7,960 bases of DNA, taken from assembly GCA_024639625.1 (NCBI GenBank), contig JAHEIA010000136.1, positions 1 through 7,960 on the forward strand, in the 5' to 3' direction. The DNA comes from Chromatiales bacterium. GTDB taxonomy: Bacteria; Pseudomonadota; Gammaproteobacteria; Chromatiales; Chromatiaceae. The notes below the pieces were generated by a model. It searched no databases. It saw only the letters and a program-made list of their open reading frames with translations, and had not been told where the DNA came from. Made by a program: the position numbers and the translations under genes. This document shows positions 5,668 through 7,960 of this stretch, piece after piece; position 1 is the first letter of the stretch; each line of letters begins with the position of its first letter.

Positions 5668-7527
5668 CGAACCGTTGCCGGCAAGCCAGTCCAGCCACAG
5701 ACTGAGCACGATCAGGGTCCACAGGGCGCGCCCGTGATCGGCGATTCGTCGCTGGTGCTCGTCGAGGATTCCCAGCGCCACCAACGGCGCGACGCCCGCC
5801 GCCTCGAGCCGAGGTGATCTCAGCCGTTCTTGCGCCCAGGCGTGCAGAGGTCCCCGCAGCCATCGCGCGAGGGGGATCGAGAGACCCCGTTTGCGCCGAT
5901 ACACGATGCGCGATGGCAGGTAGCGCAGGGCGTAACGCTTCAAAAAGACCTTCGTCCGCACGCCGCGGACTCGCTCGCCATCAGCTAGAGAAGCGGCAAA
6001 CTCAGCGACGTCCGGGTCCAGGAACGGCGTGCGCAGTTCCAGTGCGGTGCTCATTCCAGCACGGTCGGCTTTGGTCAGGAGACCCTCGGCGAGAGAGGTG
6101 GTGAAATCGTGGTATTGGACGCGGTCGAGCGTGGATCCCTCCAGCAGAGGAGAGCGCAGAGCCGTCGCCGAGGGGGCGATTCCCAGGCGTACCAGCAAAC
6201 CAGGGCCGATGTTCGAGGTCCAGAGCAGGTGCCGCTGGAAACCGTCGAGCTCGGCCGCTTCGGCGAATCGCTTGAGCAAAAAGGACAGCGCGACCTTCTT
6301 GTCGGAGACGGGCCAACGGGTCACCGCCCACTGCAGGCCGCGTCGCAACGAGCCGGGCAGGGCGCGGTAACGTTGTGCTAGGCCGATCCCGAGATAGGTG
6401 GGGTAACCTCCGAACAACTCGTCTGCGCCCTCTCCACCGAGCGCGACAGTGATCTCTTCGGCCGCCTTACGGGCGCACAGGGCCGTCGGTGCCCAGGCCG
6501 GGTCGGCAAGTGGTTCGCCGGTGAGCGCAACCAGGCGTTCGATCTCCGCGGCCAGATCTTCAGGTCCCACCCAGATCGAACGCTTCTCGATATCCAGGGT
6601 GTCGGCAACCTGGCTGGCGTAATCGCCTTCGTCGTAGGACTCTTCCTCGAAGCGCAGGGTGTAGCCTTTTAGCGAAACGCCGGAGTGCACGTCCTTGCAC
6701 ACTGCTGCGATGAGCGAGGAGTCGATCCCGCCACTGAGAAACACTCCGTAAGGCACCTCGACGTCGGTCTGCTTGGCGACCGCGTCGCGAAACACCTGGT
6801 CGAAGGCGTCCTCGTCCGGGGTCTGCTTGGCCGCGTGCCCGACGTGCCAGCTCCAGTAGCGGCGGCTGTGAACCTCGCCGTTGCGCGTATCGATACGCAA
6901 GGACTCGGCGGGTCCCAGCTTTCGCATGCCGTCCACGGGAGAGGCAGGCGCGGGAATGTAGCCGAAGCGTAGAAAGCTGCCGATCGCCGGTTCGGAAAGC
7001 TCTGGTACGTCAGGCAGGGCGCCGGCCAGAGCGGCGATTTCGCTGGCGAACAGGATCTCGTCGCCGGAGCGGACATAATACAGCGGCCGCTCGCCGGCGC
7101 GATCACGGACGAGCAACAGGAGGTTCTGCTTCGGGTCGTGAAGCGCGAGGGCGAAGGCCCCCTTGAGCTGCTCGACAAAAGGCTCTCCCAACTCGAGATA
7201 GAGACCAGGGATGACGGCGACGTCGCTGTCGGAATCCAAGGTATGACCTCGTGCGGCAAGCCAGGCCCGCAGTTCCCGGTGATTGTCGATCTCGCCGTTG
7301 CACACGGCGATTACCTGGCCTTGCGCGTCGGTTACCGGCTGGGCCCCGTTCGCGACCCCGCGGATGGCGAGACGCGTGGCCCCGAAACTCCCGGCCCCAA
7401 GCACGGCAGTCCCGGCCTCGTTGGGGCCGCGGTGGCGCATGGCTTGCACCATGGCCTCTACCCGCGGGTCGCAGACCCTGCGCGGGGGACGAGCGCCGAG
7501 GGCCAAGACGCCGGCGATACCGCACAT
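5650..7527 (-). CDS. Asparagine synthase (glutamine-hydrolysing) family amidotransferase
   Basis: The 625-residue product has the two-domain AsnB layout: an N-terminal class II glutaminase (about 2-210) that frees ammonia from glutamine, and a C-terminal ATP-pyrophosphatase synthetase domain (about 235-610) that adenylates a carboxylate and amidates it. Met1 is followed by Cys2, the expected catalytic nucleophile (MCGIAGV). Also present are RHRGPN (31-36), Arg52 in RLAI, Asn77-Gly78 in NGEI and Asp102, the glutamine-binding set. The synthetase side shows the P-loop SGGIDSS (265-271), GGEGADELFGGY (364-375), KADRAGMS (486-493), LRTPFLD (498-504) and RGLSIPLARWLRG (547-559). Departures from the usual form are Asp81 where Tyr is normal after NGEI, and SDVAVI (101-106) in place of SD[TC]EVI. 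The ATG at 7527 begins one nt after the TGA of the upstream glycosyltransferase-like gene, so the two are probably translationally coupled. Members of this long family make free asparagine or modify envelope sugars and peptides; the context favours an envelope role, but that is inference. Confidence 0.96.
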   Translation of the reverse strand: MCGIAGVLALGARPPRRVCDPRVEAMVQAMRHRGPNEAGTAVLGAGSFGATRLAIRGVANGAQPVTDAQGQVIAVCNGEIDNHRELRAWLAARGHTLDSDSDVAVIPGLYLELGEPFVEQLKGAFALALHDPKQNLLLLVRDRAGERPLYYVRSGDEILFASEIAALAGALPDVPELSEPAIGSFLRFGYIPAPASPVDGMRKLGPAESLRIDTRNGEVHSRRYWSWHVGHAAKQTPDEDAFDQVFRDAVAKQTDVEVPYGVFLSGGIDSSLIAAVCKDVHSGVSLKGYTLRFEEESYDEGDYASQVADTLDIEKRSIWVGPEDLAAEIERLVALTGEPLADPAWAPTALCARKAAEEITVALGGEGADELFGGYPTYLGIGLAQRYRALPGSLRRGLQWAVTRWPVSDKKVALSFLLKRFAEAAELDGFQRHLLWTSNIGPGLLVRLGIAPSATALRSPLLEGSTLDRVQYHDFTTSLAEGLLTKADRAGMSTALELRTPFLDPDVAEFAASLADGERVRGVRTKVFLKRYALRYLPSRIVYRRKRGLSIPLARWLRGPLHAWAQERLRSPRLEAAGVAPLVALGILDEHQRRIADHGRALWTLIVLSLWLDWLAGNGSSGAQD

Positions 7528-7528
7528 C

Positions 7529-7960
7529 TCAGCGCCTGCTCCCCTGTGGGTCGAGCAGAACGCCCCAGTAGTAGCCGCCCAACGGTTGGGGAGAGGTGCC
7601 GAAGGGCGCCGCGATGTCGCGCAGGATTGCTCCGTGTTTGCGGCGTGCGATCATGAACACTGGAGCTGTCCTCGTGGCGAGCCAAGGGTCGAGGTCTTCA
7701 TGGGACACCACGATATCCGGCCACTCTGGGGACTGTTCGAGGGTGAATTGGATATAGTTGCTCTGCAACTCCCCGCCAGTCTCGTCGCTGATCAGGGTGA
7801 CGTGGCTCTTCAGGTAAAAAGGCAGCGAGTTCGGGAAGCAACGGTAACAGGCCACCTCCACGTGCTCCATAAGTTCCGGCATGTGCTCCATGAGCGCGCG
7901 CGAGGAGTGTTCCTCCGCGTAGAGATTCATACCCTTGCTCAACACCAGAGACACGAACAG
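7529..7960 (-). CDS. C-terminal end of a probable ArnT/PMT-like (GT39/GT83) glycosyltransferase
   Basis: The frame is open to the right edge, so only the last 143 residues are seen and the 5' end is missing. The visible part begins with the end of a hydrophobic segment (LFVSLVLSKG) and continues as a soluble domain. The pattern of a Tyr-rich element with LPFYLK, then VTLISD, a GELQSNYI stretch, Trp-Pro-Asp and later FMIARRK resembles the periplasmic C-terminal domain of polyprenyl-phosphate-sugar-using transferases such as ArnT, where LPFYL and VTLV-type motifs recur. These enzymes transfer a sugar from an undecaprenyl carrier to lipid A, glycan or protein on the periplasmic face. The catalytic N-terminal loops are outside the window, so donor and acceptor are unknown. 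The GTG at 7954 is an internal codon of the open frame, not a convincing start. The stop is followed by one base and then the amidotransferase ATG, which indicates one operon. Confidence 0.6.
   Translation of the reverse strand: MFVSLVLSKGMNLYAEEHSSRALMEHMPELMEHVEVACYRCFPNSLPFYLKSHVTLISDETGGELQSNYIQFTLEQSPEWPDIVVSHEDLDPWLATRTAPVFMIARRKHGAILRDIAAPFGTSPQPLGGYYWGVLLDPQGSRR

Noticed and set aside
4791..5705. 304-codon plus-strand frame overlapping the VTT gene in another frame
   Set aside because: Its product is Arg/Gly/Pro-rich without family motifs, and it runs into the convergent amidotransferase gene. The VTT frame carries clear membrane segments and signature residues.
5345..5863. Minus-strand open frame across the convergent junction
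   Set aside because: Arg/Ala/Pro-rich shadow of the two real genes, with no start signal and no motif.
6669..7259. Minus-strand alternative frame inside the amidotransferase gene
   Set aside because: Ser/Arg/Thr/Pro-rich out-of-frame translation of the conserved AsnB sequence; no sign of a frameshift in the main frame.
1..7960. CRISPR arrays, tRNA genes, transposase genes, phage or toxin-antitoxin modules
   Set aside because: No regularly spaced direct repeats, no cloverleaf with CCA-type end and no reading frame with such families' motifs were seen on either strand.

Overview
This window comes from a GC-rich, diderm proteobacterium. The tripartite-type RND efflux genes and the codon use suggest a gammaproteobacterium, and the secreted protein at the left edge resembles a family I associate with Chromatiales-like and other marine or sulfur-oxidising lineages. 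No rRNA or other taxonomic marker is present, so this placement is inference.

Layout from left to right: (1) positions 1-225, minus strand: start of a secreted protein with a clear signal peptide, cut by the left edge. (2) 295-4526, minus strand: a two-gene efflux operon, with the membrane-fusion (adaptor) protein at 3417-4526 first and the RND inner-membrane pump at 295-3402 second, 14 nt apart. The pump is of the HAE-1 drug-exporter type, closest in memory to MexI/VexH. No outer-membrane channel or regulator gene lies beside it in the window. (3) 4527-4902: a noncoding divergent region rich in inverted repeats, with one G-quadruplex-like run. (4) 4903-5634, plus strand: a TVP38/DedA-type (VTT) integral membrane protein, best started at a GTG behind a clear ribosome binding site rather than at an upstream ATG. 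(5) 5650-7527, minus strand: a full-length glutamine-hydrolysing asparagine synthase-family amidotransferase, convergent with the VTT gene. (6) 7529-7960, minus strand: the 3' end of a gene resembling an ArnT/PMT-like (GT39/GT83) membrane glycosyltransferase, cut by the right edge. One base separates its stop codon from the start of the amidotransferase gene.

Functionally there are two independent modules. The pump and its adaptor should take small molecules from the inner membrane or periplasm and pass them to an outer-membrane channel encoded elsewhere. The glycosyltransferase and amidotransferase pair looks like the end of an envelope-glycan operon, in which the AsnB-like enzyme may amidate a sugar acid or another acidic substrate rather than free aspartate; that specificity is inference. 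I found no CRISPR array, tRNA, transposase or phage gene, and nothing that clearly amounts to an undescribed system. The points most worth a second look are the palindrome-rich intergenic region, the secreted protein that follows the pump, and the glutaminase-site departures in the amidotransferase.
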